DNA from: JAIVGZ01 sp964552205
Lineage (GTDB): Bacteria; Pseudomonadota; Gammaproteobacteria; Natronospirales; JAIVGZ01
NCBI GenBank assembly: GCA_964552205.1
Contig: CAZKFT010000002.1
Location: forward strand, 1-64,000
Direction of reading: 5' to 3'
DNA length: 64,000 nucleotides
In this document: piece after piece, positions 51,444 to 60,101 of the stretch
Layout of the letters: each line of letters opens with the position of its first letter
Position numbering within the stretch: the first letter of the stretch is position 1
Notes under the pieces: generated by a model
The model's database searches: none
Told to the model about the DNA's origin: nothing
Seen by the model: only the letters and a program-made list of their open reading frames with translations
Made by a program: the position numbers and the translations under genes

Positions 51444-51559
51444 TAGGAGCGGTGCTTCGCACCGCGACTGTGGTGAGGGTCAGATTAACCACCGGATTCA
51501 TTGAGGTCGGAAAACTGAGCCATTCGCGACGCCGTGGGAGCGGTCCCACGGACCGCGAT
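51443..51559. repeat. Compound REP element: REPIN with a second-family REP in its right arm
   Basis: A GTAG-headed left arm at 51443-51467 is followed after the usual distance (78 bp from head) by CATTCGCGACGC (51521-51532), the start of a right arm. Instead of continuing, the sequence becomes GTGGGAGCGGTCCCACGGAC and ends in CGCGA at 51558. This is a different REP family, also seen inside hutF. The hutG stop lies at 51560. The pattern suggests one REP landed in, or replaced part of, another. Confidence 0.8.
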
Positions 51560-52351
51560 TCAAGTGAGGCGTGTCAGCAGATCCAGAAAGACGGTGCGCA
51601 GACGCTGTTTGGCGTCGGAGAAGTGCGCGCTCTCCGTCGCCGTGTCCGGGCTGCCCTCCTCCATGTACACCCGCTGCACCATCTCGATCTGCAGTGCGTC
51701 CACGCCGTCTCGCTGCCCATAATGATGGGTGATGTAGCCACCCTTGTAAGGCTGATTCCGAACCACCTTGAATCCACTCTCGCGGTAATTGCGCTCCACC
51801 GCGTCCGTCAGTTGTGGACGGCAACTACTGCCATCGCGGTCCCCGAGATAAATCTCCTCGGTGAGTACATCGTGGATTCGGCTCGCACGCGACGCGACGC
51901 TGTGCAAATCCAGCAACACCACTCGCCCGAACTCGGAGCGCAGGCGTTCCAACTCTGCAGTCAGCGCATCGTGATACGGGCGGTGCCATGCTGCAATCAG
52001 GCCTGCAGTCTCCAGCTCATCCGGCGGCTGCACCCAGATGCGATCACCCCAGAAGGTCTCCTGAGGGATGACACCGGTTTCGACCCGTCCCGGATACAAG
52101 GATAAGGGCTCGGCGGAACGGTTCAGGTCCACCACAAAACGCGACACCGTGGCATGGACCACCGGCACCCCAAGTGCGGGCAAGAAGTCATACAGCGCAT
52201 GCAGGTGCCAATCGCACATGGGTTGTGCCCGCATCGCATCAGAGGCGAGTCTGTCCTGAAGCGTGGACGGCATCCCGGTGCCGGTATGCGGAATGCTGGC
52301 GACCACGCCGACTTCCGGGGCTGTTGCTGGCAAGAACTGGAACGGTTTCAT
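51560..52351 (-). CDS. hutG: N-formylglutamate amidohydrolase
   Basis: HutG hydrolyses N-formyl-L-glutamate to formate and glutamate, the last step of the five-step histidine pathway. The 263-residue protein has SIPHTGTGMP near the N terminus, DLNRSAEPLSLYPGR, and LLDLHSVASR, typical of the family. Its ATG overlaps the hutF stop as ATGA, so the deiminase and amidohydrolase are coupled, as in pseudomonad pathways. The gene ends against a REP element. Confidence 0.93.
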   Translation of the reverse strand: MKPFQFLPATAPEVGVVASIPHTGTGMPSTLQDRLASDAMRAQPMCDWHLHALYDFLPALGVPVVHATVSRFVVDLNRSAEPLSLYPGRVETGVIPQETFWGDRIWVQPPDELETAGLIAAWHRPYHDALTAELERLRSEFGRVVLLDLHSVASRASRIHDVLTEEIYLGDRDGSSCRPQLTDAVERNYRESGFKVVRNQPYKGGYITHHYGQRDGVDALQIEMVQRVYMEEGSPDTATESAHFSDAKQRLRTVFLDLLTRLT

Positions 52352-53619
52352 CGCTTGGCGCCACCCACATACACCGAATCAATGTCCGCGCGGGAGCCAC
52401 CGGTCAACCATGCATCCAACCAATGTTCTACCGCAACGCCCTGCCAAGGCGCGCCGGATGCGGACAACACGACGATGTCCGCGAAGTGCCCCACGGCCAG
52501 CGCACCCACAGGGAAACCCGTCGCTTGCGCACCACCCGCGGCCGCACGGGTCCACAGGGTCCGCCCGATTCCGTCGGCATCGGCTAGGCGGGCGCGCTTT
52601 TCATCACGCAGGCGCTGGCCATACTCCAACCAACGCAATTCCTCGATTGCATCGATGCGCGCGTTGCTGTCCGAACCGATGGCGAAGCGGCCACCGGCTG
52701 CCGCAAATTCCGTCGCCGCGAACAGGCCGTCACCCAGATAAGCCTCGGTGAGAGGGCACAAAGCGACACACGCACCTGCATCCACGATGCGCTGACGCTC
52801 GACGGCGTCAGCGTGAGTGGCATGGACGAGTATCCAGCGATCGTCCAGCTCTACCGTGTCCGCGAGCAGGGCGATGGGTGTATTGCCGTGCGCTGCGAGA
52901 CATTGTTCGACTTCGGCGCGTTGTTCTGAGATGTGGATGTGGAACAAAGTATCGCGGCCCGTGGGGCCGCTCCCACGGGGGCCGCTCCCACGGTAGATGT
53001 CTGCAAGGCGACTGAGATCTTCCAGCGGGACGGCGCGCAGCGAATGGGGCGCGATGCCTTTGTGCGGGTGGCGGATGTCATCCACGAAGCGCAGGTAGTC
53101 CTCGACAGAGGCATGCAGGAAACGCTGTTGTCCCTGCGTGGCTGGTTTGTCGAAGCCGCCGCGCTGGTAGTACACCGGCAACAATCGCAGGCGAATGCCG
53201 GCCTCGTCCGCTGCGGCAATCACGGCATCCGCCATCTCGGGTCCGGGTGTGCCATCGGGTAGGTGATGGAGATACTGGAACTCTGCGACCGAGGTGAAGC
53301 CCGCGGCGAGCATTTCGCGGAAGGCCGTCAACGCAATGCGGTGCATCTGATCCGGGTTGATGGTGGCAGCGAGCGCGTACATGGCCTCACGCCAACTCCA
53401 GAAAGAGTCTTCCCCGGCTCGCGCTTCGCCACGACCGGCCAATGCCCGCTGAAAGGCGTGGCTGTGGGCATTCGGCATGCCCGGGATGGCGAAATCACCG
53501 TCGTACGGCCCCTCCGAGTGCCCCACACCCGTGATGAGTCCCTGCTCATCAATGTCAAATCGACAGCCGGAGACGATGCCCTCCGGGGTCAAGGCGTGCT
53601 TAAATGTCAGCTTGCGCAT
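52348..53619 (-). CDS. hutF: Formimidoylglutamate deiminase
   Basis: HutF deaminates N-formimidoyl-L-glutamate to N-formylglutamate, with zinc. The 423-residue amidohydrolase contains the metal motif NAHSHAFQRALAGRGE, HIHISEQ around 227-233 and CPLTEAYLGDGLF. Residues about 210-223 (RGSGPRGSGPTGRD) are encoded by a REP sequence inside the gene, just before the second metal segment; this looks like an inserted loop. The ATG at 53619 is preferred over upstream starts. It diverges from hutI with 23 bp between the starts, and TAAGAT lies 7 nt upstream. Confidence 0.92.
   Translation of the reverse strand: MRKLTFKHALTPEGIVSGCRFDIDEQGLITGVGHSEGPYDGDFAIPGMPNAHSHAFQRALAGRGEARAGEDSFWSWREAMYALAATINPDQMHRIALTAFREMLAAGFTSVAEFQYLHHLPDGTPGPEMADAVIAAADEAGIRLRLLPVYYQRGGFDKPATQGQQRFLHASVEDYLRFVDDIRHPHKGIAPHSLRAVPLEDLSRLADIYRGSGPRGSGPTGRDTLFHIHISEQRAEVEQCLAAHGNTPIALLADTVELDDRWILVHATHADAVERQRIVDAGACVALCPLTEAYLGDGLFAATEFAAAGGRFAIGSDSNARIDAIEELRWLEYGQRLRDEKRARLADADGIGRTLWTRAAAGGAQATGFPVGALAVGHFADIVVLSASGAPWQGVAVEHWLDAWLTGGSRADIDSVYVGGAKR
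52952..52990 (-). repeat. REP sequence within the hutF reading frame
   Basis: The minus strand reads GTGGGAGCGGCCCCACGGGC then CGCGA (52976-52952), preceded by a partial copy of the same unit (52990-52977). It is the same family as the nested element at 51534-51558. The inserted bases keep the hutF frame open and encode a Gly/Ser/Pro/Arg-rich loop. It is the only REP in the window inside a coding sequence. Confidence 0.8.
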
Positions 53620-53626
53620 CGCGCTC

Positions 53627-53636
53627 ATCTTACAAG
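53627..53636. promoter_or_regulatory. Overlapping -10 boxes of hutF and hutI
   Basis: In the 23 bp between the divergent starts, TAAGAT on the minus strand (53632-53627) ends 7 nt before the hutF ATG. TACAAG on the plus strand (53631-53636) ends 6 nt before the hutI ATG. The two boxes overlap by 2 bp, so polymerase could not use both at once. No HutC-like operator was recognised in this gap. Confidence 0.4.
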
Positions 53637-53642
53637 ACAACG

Positions 53643-54827
53643 ATGGTGTACGACCTCCTCATCCACAACGCCCGAATCTACCCCTTACGCGACGGCCTGG
53701 ACGCCGCGCCGGAACGCACACTTGCTGTGTCCGACGGCCGTATCGTTGACCTTGGGGTGGCGCCGGATGCGCCCGCCCGTCGACGGGTGGATGCGGAGGA
53801 TGCCCTCCTGCTGCCGGGCTTCATCGACTGCCACACCCATGCGGTTTTCGCTGGGGATCGTGCGGACGAACACGCCCGTCGGCTCGCCGGCGCAAGCTAT
53901 GCGGAGATTGCGAAGGCAGGCGGCGGCATCATGAGCACCGTGCGCGCTGTACGCGCGGCCAGTGAGGCACAACTGGTGGCTGAGTCCCTCCCGCGCGTGC
54001 GCGCCCTCATGCGCGAGGGTGTGACCACCATCGAAATCAAAAGTGGTTACGGGCTCGACCACCAGAATGAACTCAAAATGCTGCAGGCCATCCAAGTGGT
54101 CGGCGCACAGACAGGCGCGTCCGTCATTCCAACCTACCTTGGTGCGCATACCATACCCGCAGGACAGGAACGCGGCAGTTATCTCGACGAGATCATCACC
54201 CGCACCCTGCCGGAAGTCGCTGCGCGTGGACTCGCTGATGCAGTGGACATTTATGTGGAGCCCATCGCCTTCGACACAGCCGACATGCAGCGCCTGTTCG
54301 ACGCCGCGCGCACCCATGGCATGCGGGTGAAAGTGCATGCGGAACAACTGAGTCATACCGGCGCGGCTGCGCTCGCAGCACAACATGGCGCACTGTCGGC
54401 GGACCATCTCGAATGGTTGGATGACGATGGCGCGCGTGCCATGGGAGCGGCTGGCATGGTCGCGGTGATACTACCCGGCGCGTGGTACTGCATGCGAGAT
54501 GAGCGTCTGCCGCCCTTGGATCTGCTGCGGACACACCAGGTGCGCATGGCCGTGGCCTCTGACCTCAATCCAGGTACGTCTCCTGTCGCCAGCCTGCTCG
54601 CGCCCATGCACATGGCAGCCCACCTGTTTGGGCTGACCCCCCTCGAAGTGCTGCAGGGTGTCACCCTCCATGCAGCTGCGGCCCTCGGACTGGAGGACCG
54701 TGGCGACATCGCCGTGGGCTTGCGTGCGGACCTGTGCCTGTGGCGCTTGTCCGCCCCGGAGTTCATGCTTTACCAGCTCGGTGGCATACGACCGGAACGC
54801 ATTTTCATCGAAGGAATAGAACAATGA
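53643..54827 (+). CDS. hutI: Imidazolonepropionase
   Basis: HutI hydrolyses imidazolone propionate to N-formimidoylglutamate. The 394-residue amidohydrolase has the metal motif CHTHAVFAGDR near the N terminus, IEIKSGYGLD, VHAEQLSHTGAA with metal ligand His, and ASDLNPGTSP with the catalytic Asp. The start at 53643 is chosen because upstream codons overlap the hutF start region. The stop overlaps the hutH start as ATGA. Confidence 0.95.
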   Translation: MVYDLLIHNARIYPLRDGLDAAPERTLAVSDGRIVDLGVAPDAPARRRVDAEDALLLPGFIDCHTHAVFAGDRADEHARRLAGASYAEIAKAGGGIMSTVRAVRAASEAQLVAESLPRVRALMREGVTTIEIKSGYGLDHQNELKMLQAIQVVGAQTGASVIPTYLGAHTIPAGQERGSYLDEIITRTLPEVAARGLADAVDIYVEPIAFDTADMQRLFDAARTHGMRVKVHAEQLSHTGAAALAAQHGALSADHLEWLDDDGARAMGAAGMVAVILPGAWYCMRDERLPPLDLLRTHQVRMAVASDLNPGTSPVASLLAPMHMAAHLFGLTPLEVLQGVTLHAAAALGLEDRGDIAVGLRADLCLWRLSAPEFMLYQLGGIRPERIFIEGIEQ

Positions 54828-56326
54828 GCAAGACCCTCAAACTCGACGGCGCGTCCCTGTCACTGGATGTGCTGGAGCATTTTTCCAGCGAGCACCCCAA
54901 AGTGACGCTGGCGCCAGCCGCGCGCAAGCGGATGGCCGCGTCGGTGAAGGCCGTCGAACGCACCATCAAGAGCGGCAAGGCCAGCTATGGCATCACCACC
55001 GGTTTCGGCGCCTTCGCACGTCAACGCATCACTGCGGATCAAGTGGTGCAGCTGCAATACAACCTCGTGCGATCACATGCCTGCGGCGTCGGCGCCCCGC
55101 TACCCGCGCCGATTGTCCAACGCATGATGTTGCTCAAGGCAAACAGTCTTGCGGTAGGTGCGTCGGGAATCCGCCCGGAGATTGTGGACGCGCTGCTCGC
55201 CCTGCTGGAACACGACGTCGTTCCGCGCATCCCCGAAAGGGGTTCAGTCGGTGCCTCCGGGGACTTGGCACCGCTCGCACACTTGGCGCTGGCGCTCATC
55301 GGCGAGGGAGAGGCGGAGCACAAGGGCAAGCTGCTGGAAGGCCGCTCCGTGATGAAGGCAGCGGGACTGAAGCCGATCACGTTACAGGCAAAGGAAGGGC
55401 TTGCCCTGTTGAACGGTACGCAGCTGTCCACAGCGCTTGCCATCGAGGGTTGGTTGCGTGCACGTCGACTGTTGACCGTGTCAGTCATCGCCGGCGCTTA
55501 CAGTGTCGAGGCATTGGCAGGTTCCTATACGCCCTTCGATGCGCGCATCCACGCCGCACGCCGCTTGAACGGACAGCAGGAGGTGGCAGCCCTGTTCCGC
55601 GCCCTGCTGACCGACTCGGAGATTCATCAAAGCCATGCCGGATGCGACCGCGTACAGGACCCGTATGCCCTGCGTTGCATGCCGCAAGTGATGGGTGCCG
55701 TGCACGATACTGTGATGCATACCGGAGAAATCTTGTCCTTGGAAGCGAACGGCGTGTCGGACAACCCGCTCATCTTCGGTGACGAAGTGTTGTCCGGCGG
55801 CAACTTCCATGCCGAACCCATCGCCTTCGCTGCGGACTTTCTGGCGATTGCGATGACCGAACTCGGCAATATCTCGGAGCGCCGGACAGATCTGCTCACA
55901 CGCAAGGTGAACCCGCGTCTTGAGATGTTCCTCACCGCGAGTCCCGGGCTGGAGTCCGGTTTCATGATTGCGCAGGTCACCGCCGCTGCATTAGCATCCG
56001 AAAACAAGACGCTTGCGCATCCAGCCTCGGTGGACACCATTCCGACCTCGGCGGGGCAGGAAGACCATGTGTCCATGGCGCCTTGGGCCGGCCTCAAACT
56101 TCTGCGCATCAGCGAAAACATCGCACACATCCTGGCCATCGAGATGATGGCTGCGGCTGCGGCTATCGACTGCGTGCGCCCATTGACCACCACGCCTGCC
56201 TTGGAGAAAGTCCATGCTCGTGTGCGCGCCATCGTGCCGCCCCATGAAGGCGACCGCCGTCTGGACCGCGACATTGAGTTGATGGCCGCCGCCATCCTCG
56301 ACGGCCAGTTCGACCTCTCTGACTGA
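54824..56326 (+). CDS. hutH: Histidine ammonia-lyase
   Basis: HutH removes ammonia from histidine to give urocanate, the first step of the pathway. The 500-residue protein carries the self-formed MIO prosthetic group from Ala144-Ser145-Gly146 in SVGASGDLAPL. Other family marks are YGITTGFGAF and the GNFHAEPIAFAAD segment. It is coupled on both sides: ATGA with hutI and TGATG with the receptor gene. Confidence 0.96.
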   Translation: MSKTLKLDGASLSLDVLEHFSSEHPKVTLAPAARKRMAASVKAVERTIKSGKASYGITTGFGAFARQRITADQVVQLQYNLVRSHACGVGAPLPAPIVQRMMLLKANSLAVGASGIRPEIVDALLALLEHDVVPRIPERGSVGASGDLAPLAHLALALIGEGEAEHKGKLLEGRSVMKAAGLKPITLQAKEGLALLNGTQLSTALAIEGWLRARRLLTVSVIAGAYSVEALAGSYTPFDARIHAARRLNGQQEVAALFRALLTDSEIHQSHAGCDRVQDPYALRCMPQVMGAVHDTVMHTGEILSLEANGVSDNPLIFGDEVLSGGNFHAEPIAFAADFLAIAMTELGNISERRTDLLTRKVNPRLEMFLTASPGLESGFMIAQVTAAALASENKTLAHPASVDTIPTSAGQEDHVSMAPWAGLKLLRISENIAHILAIEMMAAAAAIDCVRPLTTTPALEKVHARVRAIVPPHEGDRRLDRDIELMAAAILDGQFDLSD

Positions 56327-58332
56327 TGTTATCAGCGGTCCTCATCGCCGCAGCCGTTAGCGGCCCGGTCATCGTTGTCACTGGAACGCGCAGTGGACAG
56401 CCCTTGCGGGAGCAGGCAGGTAATACCGCGGTCATCGGTGAAGACGAGCTTGATCTCACGGCGCACGCGCATGCCTCGGAGATTCTGAACCGCGCGCCCG
56501 GCGCGTGGGTCACACGCGGTAGCAGTCAGGAACATCTGACGGCGATCCGGTCCCCGGTGCTCACTGGTGCGGGTGGGTGTGGTGCATTTCTGATACTCGA
56601 GGATGGACTACCCGTGCGCCCGGCGGGCTTTTGCAACGCCAACCAGCTCATCGAATTGAATACGGAGCAGGCGCGCAGTATTGAGGTGGTCCGCGGACCG
56701 GGGAGCGCACTGTACGGTTCCAATGCGCTGCACGGCCTGCTGAATGTCATTACCCACGGCCCTGATGGAACAACGGCGCGGACAGCAGGACTCGAGTTCG
56801 GCGAACACGACTTCACCCGCCTGCGAGGGACTTTGGCAGAACCATCTTGGCGGGCGAGCGGCTTTGTCATGCGTGACGGAGGTTGGCGCGACGGCTCGCG
56901 TGTGCATCAGGGCAAAGTCAATCTGCGTCATGAGGGTGAGACCCTAGGGCTTTCCTTTTCTGGCACTTGGATACAGCAGGATGTTGCCGGTTTCATCATC
57001 GGCCAGGACACTTACCGCGACCGCACGCTCGCTCGCAGTGACCCGACGCCCGATGCCTTCCGAGACATGGACAGCCAGCGACTAAGCCTGCAGCTGCGTC
57101 AGTCACTGGGCGATTGGTCCGTGAGTTGGCGGCCCTACGCACGCCGCAGTCGCATGACCTTCCTGCAACACTTCATTCCCGGGTCCCCCACAGAGAACAA
57201 CGGCCACCACAGTGTGGGCACGCAGATTCTAGGGGAACTCCCGACAGGGAACGGCGGCCGCTGGTTGGTCGGTGCCGATCTGGAATGGGCGGATATCTTC
57301 GTCCGGCAGGAGCAGGCAGCGCCCATCACGACCGGGAGCCCATTCCTGATCGCGACGCGACCACAGGGGCACCACTACGACTTCACTGTAGAGGCCATGA
57401 CCCTGGCTGCGTTCGCACACACCGAACGACGGCTGTCCGACCAATGGCGACTTTCCGCTGGACTTCGTCTCGAACACACGCGTTACGACTATGACAACCG
57501 TATGTCGTCCGGCAATCTGCGCGACGATGGCACCGCATGCACCATGGGTGGTTGCCTCTATAACCGCCCTGCCAACCGCGATGATTCATTCACGGTGGCC
57601 ACCCCGAAAGTCGGCCTTACCTTCGCGGTCGCGGAGGATACGGATGCCTATGTCTCGCTTGCTCGCGGGCATCGCGCACCGCAGGTCAACGAACTCTATC
57701 GACTGCAACGCGGACAAAATGCGGCAGACATCGACTCGGAACGCATGGATTCTCTCGAATTCGGGATGCGCGGTTTCGTAGGCACGATGCAATACGATGC
57801 CGCGCTCTTTGCCATGCGCAAACGCAATGTCATCTTCCAGGACACCAATGGCTTCACCGTCAACGATGGCAGAACGCGCCATCGCGGGCTGGAGCTATCT
57901 CTGGTTCAGCCGCTGGGAGAGCGCTTTGTATTCGCGCTGGCGGGGACTATGGCCAGGCACACCTACGATTTCGACCGTGTCATCGCAGGCGGTGATACGG
58001 TGACGCGCGGTGATGAGATTGACACCGCGCCGCGCCATCTTGCCAGCGCACGGCTCAGCTGGTTGCCGACCAGCGGACATCGGATTGAACTCGAAGGCGT
58101 ACATGTCGGCGCGCACTGGTTGGACGCTGCCAACCAGTTCCGTTACCACGGGCACACACTGGTGAACCTGCGCGGCAGCCATGCAGTCGGCCCACGCTGG
58201 TCATTCGGCTGGCGGGTCACCAACCTTGCTGACCGTCGCTACGCCGAACGCGCCGACTATGCTTTCGGGAATTACCGCTATTTCCCCGGGCCGCCGCGTA
58301 GCGTGTTTCTGAGCCTCCGCGCCTCCCTCTGA
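56326..58332 (+). CDS. TonB-dependent outer-membrane receptor in the hut operon
   Basis: The 668-residue protein has the TonB-dependent receptor plan: a VIVVTGTR TonB-box-like segment, a plug domain (about 25-150, with LTGAGGCGAFLILEDGLPVR and VVRGPGSALYGSNALHGLLNVIT) and a 22-strand-type barrel rich in aromatic alternation. The ligand is unknown, but coupling to hutH by TGATG suggests a histidine-related or histidine-metal compound. Two oddities: the signal peptide is only about 13 residues with no basic N terminus (MLSAVLIAAAVSG), and the C terminus ends SLRASL without the usual terminal aromatic residue. A REP begins right after the stop. Confidence 0.9.
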   Translation: MLSAVLIAAAVSGPVIVVTGTRSGQPLREQAGNTAVIGEDELDLTAHAHASEILNRAPGAWVTRGSSQEHLTAIRSPVLTGAGGCGAFLILEDGLPVRPAGFCNANQLIELNTEQARSIEVVRGPGSALYGSNALHGLLNVITHGPDGTTARTAGLEFGEHDFTRLRGTLAEPSWRASGFVMRDGGWRDGSRVHQGKVNLRHEGETLGLSFSGTWIQQDVAGFIIGQDTYRDRTLARSDPTPDAFRDMDSQRLSLQLRQSLGDWSVSWRPYARRSRMTFLQHFIPGSPTENNGHHSVGTQILGELPTGNGGRWLVGADLEWADIFVRQEQAAPITTGSPFLIATRPQGHHYDFTVEAMTLAAFAHTERRLSDQWRLSAGLRLEHTRYDYDNRMSSGNLRDDGTACTMGGCLYNRPANRDDSFTVATPKVGLTFAVAEDTDAYVSLARGHRAPQVNELYRLQRGQNAADIDSERMDSLEFGMRGFVGTMQYDAALFAMRKRNVIFQDTNGFTVNDGRTRHRGLELSLVQPLGERFVFALAGTMARHTYDFDRVIAGGDTVTRGDEIDTAPRHLASARLSWLPTSGHRIELEGVHVGAHWLDAANQFRYHGHTLVNLRGSHAVGPRWSFGWRVTNLADRRYAERADYAFGNYRYFPGPPRSVFLSLRASL

Positions 58333-58387
58333 TCGCGGCCACCCACCTACGCCAAGGCTTCGGTGGGCAGGGAAGCGTCGCTCCTAC
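58333..58387 (-). repeat. REP arm between the TonB receptor and hutU
   Basis: Read on the minus strand it begins GTAGGAGCGACGCTTCCCTG and ends in CGCGA, 55 bp long. Exactly the same 55 bp recur at 60649-60703. It fills the gap between the convergent receptor and hutU genes. The TAG of the GTAG head (58386-58384) is the hutU stop codon. Confidence 0.88.
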
Positions 58388-60045
58388 AGCATCGGGAGGT
58401 CGAGGCCGCGTTCGCGGGCGATATCGATGGCGCGATTGTAGCCAGCATCTGCATGTCGCATCACACCGGTGCCGGGATCATTCACCAGCACCCGCTCCAG
58501 TGCGCGCTCCGCACGCTCGGAGCCATCGGCGACGATGACCACGCCCGCGTGCAATGAATACCCCATGCCAACACCACCCCCGTGGTGGAAACTGACCCAG
58601 CTTGCACCGCTGGCGGTGTTGAGCAGTGCATTGAGAATCGGCCAGTCGGCGACGGCGTCCGAACCATCCTGCATGGCCTCGGTCTCGCGATTCGGGGAAG
58701 CAACCGAACCTGAATCCAGATGGTCTCGGCCAATGACAATGGGCGCCTTGAGTTCGCCCGCACGCACCATCTCATTGAACGCCAGCCCCAACAGATGTCG
58801 TTCCTTGTAGCCCAGCCAGCAAATGCGTGCCGGCAGACCCTGGAACTGTATGCGCGCCTGCGCCGCGTCCAGCCAGCGGTGCAGGCCGACCTTGTCCGGG
58901 AAGAGTTCGCGTGCCTTGTCGTCTGTCTTGCGGATGTCCTCCGGGTCTCCGGAGAGTGCCACCCAGCGGAACGGACCGACGCCTTCACAGAACAACGGCC
59001 GGATATAGAGCGGGACAAATCCCTTGAAGTCGAATGCGTTGCTGACCCCCGCATCCTGCGCCATGGCGCGGATGTTGTTGCCGTAGTCGAAGGTCGGTAT
59101 CCCCTGCGCGTGGAAACCAAGCATCGCCCTCACCTGTTGCGCCATCGACGCTTTGGCGAGTCGGACATACGCCTTCGGGTCGCTTTCACGCAGTGCGGCG
59201 GCTTGTTCGAGGCTGTGACCAACCGGGATGTAGCCGTTCAGGGGGTCATGCGCGGAAGTCTGGTCGGTGACCATGTCCGGTCGTTCACCACGCCGCAGAA
59301 GTTCCTCGAAGATTTCAGCAGCATTCCCCAATAATCCGATGGAGCGCGCTTCACCCTTCGCACACGCATCCTTGACCATGGCGAGTGCCGCGTCGAGGTC
59401 GTCTGCACGGGCGTCCAGATACCCCGTTTCCAGACGCTTCTCGATCCGGCTCGGATCCACTTCAACATTCAGGCTGGAGAGACCCGCGATGGCCGCCGCC
59501 AGAGGTTGCGCACCCCCCATGCCGCCAAGCCCACCGGTGAGTAACCACTTTCCGCGCGCGTCACCCGCGTAGTGTTGGCGGACCGCCTCCGCGAAGGTTT
59601 CGTAAGTACCCTGCACGATGCCCTGGGAGCCGATGTAGATCCACGACCCTGCAGTCATCTGGCCGTACATCATGAGACCCTTGCGGTCGAGTTCGAAGAA
59701 GTGATCCCAGTTCGCCCACTCACCCACCAGGTTGGAGTTGGCGATCAGGACACGCGGAGCATCTGCATGGGTGCGGAACACCCCTACTGGCTTTCCGGAC
59801 TGCACCAGAAGCGTTTCGTCGTCTTCGAGTCGTTCCAGGGTGGCAACAATGGCGTCGAAACATTCCCAGTTACGGGCGGCACGGCCGATTCCACCATAGA
59901 CGACCAGCTCCTTGGGGTTCTCTGCGACCACCGGGTCCAGGTTGTTGTGCAACATGCGTAACGCGGCTTCCTGCACCCACCCTTTGCAGCGCAGTTTGGT
60001 GCCGGTGGCGGCGTGCAGGGTCACATCGCGGAATCGTGTAGTCAT
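58384..60045 (-). CDS. hutU: Urocanate hydratase
   Basis: HutU hydrates urocanate to imidazolone propionate with tightly bound NAD+. The 553-residue length is normal. Recognisable segments include YGGIGRAARNWECFDAI, GLGGMGGAQPLAAA and the SFHHGGGVGMGYSLHAG region near the end. It is transcribed toward the hutI-hutH-receptor genes. A TAGAAT box ends 6 nt before the ATG. Its stop codon is the TAG of an adjacent REP head. Confidence 0.96.
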   Translation of the reverse strand: MTTRFRDVTLHAATGTKLRCKGWVQEAALRMLHNNLDPVVAENPKELVVYGGIGRAARNWECFDAIVATLERLEDDETLLVQSGKPVGVFRTHADAPRVLIANSNLVGEWANWDHFFELDRKGLMMYGQMTAGSWIYIGSQGIVQGTYETFAEAVRQHYAGDARGKWLLTGGLGGMGGAQPLAAAIAGLSSLNVEVDPSRIEKRLETGYLDARADDLDAALAMVKDACAKGEARSIGLLGNAAEIFEELLRRGERPDMVTDQTSAHDPLNGYIPVGHSLEQAAALRESDPKAYVRLAKASMAQQVRAMLGFHAQGIPTFDYGNNIRAMAQDAGVSNAFDFKGFVPLYIRPLFCEGVGPFRWVALSGDPEDIRKTDDKARELFPDKVGLHRWLDAAQARIQFQGLPARICWLGYKERHLLGLAFNEMVRAGELKAPIVIGRDHLDSGSVASPNRETEAMQDGSDAVADWPILNALLNTASGASWVSFHHGGGVGMGYSLHAGVVIVADGSERAERALERVLVNDPGTGVMRHADAGYNRAIDIARERGLDLPML

Positions 60046-60051
60046 CGGCTG

Positions 60052-60057
60052 ATTCTA
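60052..60057 (-). promoter_or_regulatory. -10 box of hutU
   Basis: TAGAAT on the minus strand ends exactly 6 nt before the hutU ATG, so transcription would start at the initiation codon. No good -35 hexamer and no operator-like palindrome are seen nearby. Confidence 0.45.
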
Positions 60058-60101
60058 GCGGGTTGGACCGGTCACGCGCATCCGTGTACGCTGGCGGGCC
60101 C

